DNA of 6,924 nucleotides from Ignavibacteriaceae bacterium. GTDB taxonomy: Bacteria; Bacteroidota; Ignavibacteria; Ignavibacteriales; Ignavibacteriaceae. The translations under genes were made by a program, and so were the position numbers. How positions within the stretch are numbered: the first letter of the stretch is position 1; the number at the start of each line of letters is the position of its first letter. Below are positions 5,995-6,924 of the stretch, piece after piece. The stretch spans positions 1-6,924 of the forward strand of contig JALONF010000106.1 of assembly GCA_025455085.1 (NCBI GenBank). The letters run 5' to 3'. A model generated the notes under the pieces. It did not search any database. It was given only the letters and a program-made list of their open reading frames with translations, and had not been told where the DNA came from.

Positions 5995-6924
5995 ATGTTC
6001 GATCCAAAATATAAATTCACCTGTGTCGATCGTTTTTTAAATTATGTAAAATACGATACTCAGTCTGATGAAGAATCAACTTCATTTCCAAGCACAGAAA
6101 AACAAAAAAAACTTTCTGCTGATCTTGCAAAAGAATTAAAAAAGATGGGACTAAAAGATGCGGCAATGGATAAGTGGGGGTATGTTATGGCAACACTTCC
6201 GGCAAACCTGCCTACCGGCAAGGCAGGCACAACAAAGAAAGTTCCACCGATAGCTTTCATTGCACACGTTGATACTTCACCTGCCGTAACTGGAAAAAAT
6301 GTAAAACCAATTATTCATAAAAAATATAGAGGCGGCGATATTAAACTGCCTAAAGAAGGCAGAGTTATTAAGGTAAGTGAAAATCCTGACCTGAAGAATA
6401 TGAAAGGTTTCGATATCATCACCACAGATGGATCGACACTTCTTGGTGCAGATAATAAAGCAGGTGTTGCAGAAATTATGGATGCAGTAAATTATTTGCT
6501 GGCTCATCCCGAAATAAAACATGGTCCGATAAAAATTTGTTTCACTCCTGATGAAGAAGTAGGAAGAGGAACAGAAAAAATCGATCTGAAAAAACTCGGT
6601 GCAAAGTATGCATACACAGTTGACGGCTCAAGCAGAGGTGAGGTTGAGTCGGAAACTTTCAGTGCTGATATGGTTGTGCTGAAATTCATTGGAAAGAATA
6701 TTCATCCCGGTTATGCGAAGAATCAGATGATCAATTCGATCAAAATCGCTTCTGCATTTATGGAAAGTCTTCCAAAGAAAACACTCTCTCCCGAAACGAC
6801 TGAAAAAAGACAGGGCTATGTTCATTGCACAACCATAAATGGAATGGAAGAATTCACAACGTTGAAAATTATCATCAGGGATTTTGAAACTCCGAAGTTG
6901 AAGCAATACGAAAACCTACTTGAT
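5995..6924 (+). CDS. pepT: Peptidase T (tripeptide aminopeptidase, M20B), 3' end outside window
   Basis: Cytoplasmic zinc metallopeptidase that removes the N-terminal residue from tripeptides, a late step of peptide use. The 310 codons present cover the N-terminal three quarters of a roughly 410-residue family. Family motifs are intact: FLNYVKYDTQSDEE near the start; FIAHVDTSP with metal ligand His91 and Asp93; TLLGADNKAGVAEIM with bridging Asp153; TPDEEVGRG with catalytic Glu187 and ligand Glu188; and YTVDGSSRGEVE with ligand Asp210. GKNIHPGYAKNQMINS and IIRDFE begin the lid domain. The last His ligand lies beyond the window. Start ATG 5995 is backed by GGAGG. Between MATLPAN and VPPIAFIAHVD it has about seven more residues than the E. 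coli protein as I remember it, encoded by a palindromic repeat. The gene is divergent from the T9SS-cargo operon, with no evident functional link. Confidence 0.95.
   Translation, partial: MFDPKYKFTCVDRFLNYVKYDTQSDEESTSFPSTEKQKKLSADLAKELKKMGLKDAAMDKWGYVMATLPANLPTGKAGTTKKVPPIAFIAHVDTSPAVTGKNVKPIIHKKYRGGDIKLPKEGRVIKVSENPDLKNMKGFDIITTDGSTLLGADNKAGVAEIMDAVNYLLAHPEIKHGPIKICFTPDEEVGRGTEKIDLKKLGAKYAYTVDGSSRGEVESETFSADMVVLKFIGKNIHPGYAKNQMINSIKIASAFMESLPKKTLSPETTEKRQGYVHCTTINGMEEFTTLKIIIRDFETPKLKQYENLLD
6207..6227 (+). repeat. 21-bp REP-like palindrome inside pepT
   Basis: The arms CCTGCCT (6207-6213) and AGGCAGG (6221-6227) are perfect reverse complements around a 7-nt ACCGGCA loop. The element is markedly G+C-rich in an AT-rich gene. 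Its 21 bp equal seven codons. It starts at the third base of codon 71 and supplies most of the extra NLPTGKAGTT segment. Similar CCTGCC...GGCAGG palindromes are, to my recollection, dispersed in many Bacteroidota-related genomes, usually between genes. Only one copy is seen in this window. Confidence 0.8.

Noticed and set aside
6060..6906. Several minus-strand open frames opposite pepT
   Set aside because: The plus strand encodes intact PepT motifs throughout this span; the antisense frames are coincidental.

Overview
The window is AT-rich bacterial DNA that looks like a member of the Ignavibacteriota/Bacteroidota-Chlorobi group, most likely an Ignavibacterium- or Melioribacter-like organism. 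The main evidence is two predicted secreted proteins that end in type IX secretion (T9SS) C-terminal sorting domains. Both carry the QNYPNPFN entry motif and finish in a short hydrophobic-Leu-Lys tail, a style I associate with Ignavibacteria. The OmpA-type porin with thrombospondin type 3 repeats fits the same lineage. The assignment rests on recollection of family sequences, not on a search.

Layout from left to right. (1) 2-457, plus: the C-terminal part of a GDP-mannose 4,6-dehydratase (gmd), cut by the window edge. (2) 546-2015, plus: a complete OmpA-family outer-membrane protein with a signal peptide, a beta-barrel-like region, five exactly 30-residue TSP3 calcium-binding repeats and a peptidoglycan-binding OmpA domain. 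(3) 2029-2055: a hairpin terminator in the convergent gap, apparently shared by both strands. (4) 3794-2070, minus: a T9SS-exported propeller-like/FnIII protein gene interrupted by one in-frame TAA, so that two open frames lie end to end in the same frame. (5) 5576-3813, minus: an intact FG-GAP/VCBS-type propeller protein with its own T9SS sorting domain, 18 bp upstream of gene (4) and almost certainly co-transcribed with it. (6) 5577-5994: a 418-bp divergent intergenic region with a weak candidate promoter for the minus-strand pair, GAATTA repeats and an (AG)8 tract. (7) 5995-6924, plus: the N-terminal 310 codons of peptidase T (pepT), truncated by the window end. It carries a 21-bp palindrome read in frame as seven extra residues just ahead of the metal-binding His.

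The genes do not form one obvious pathway. The left part is envelope-related (GDP-sugar synthesis for surface glycans, and an outer-membrane/peptidoglycan anchor). The middle is a two-gene cassette of surface or secreted proteins delivered by T9SS, and the right gene is a cytoplasmic tripeptidase. I see no CRISPR array, transposase, tRNA, rRNA or phage module. The observations most worth following are the in-frame stop that separates a secreted protein from its sorting domain, and the REP-like palindrome inserted in frame in pepT.
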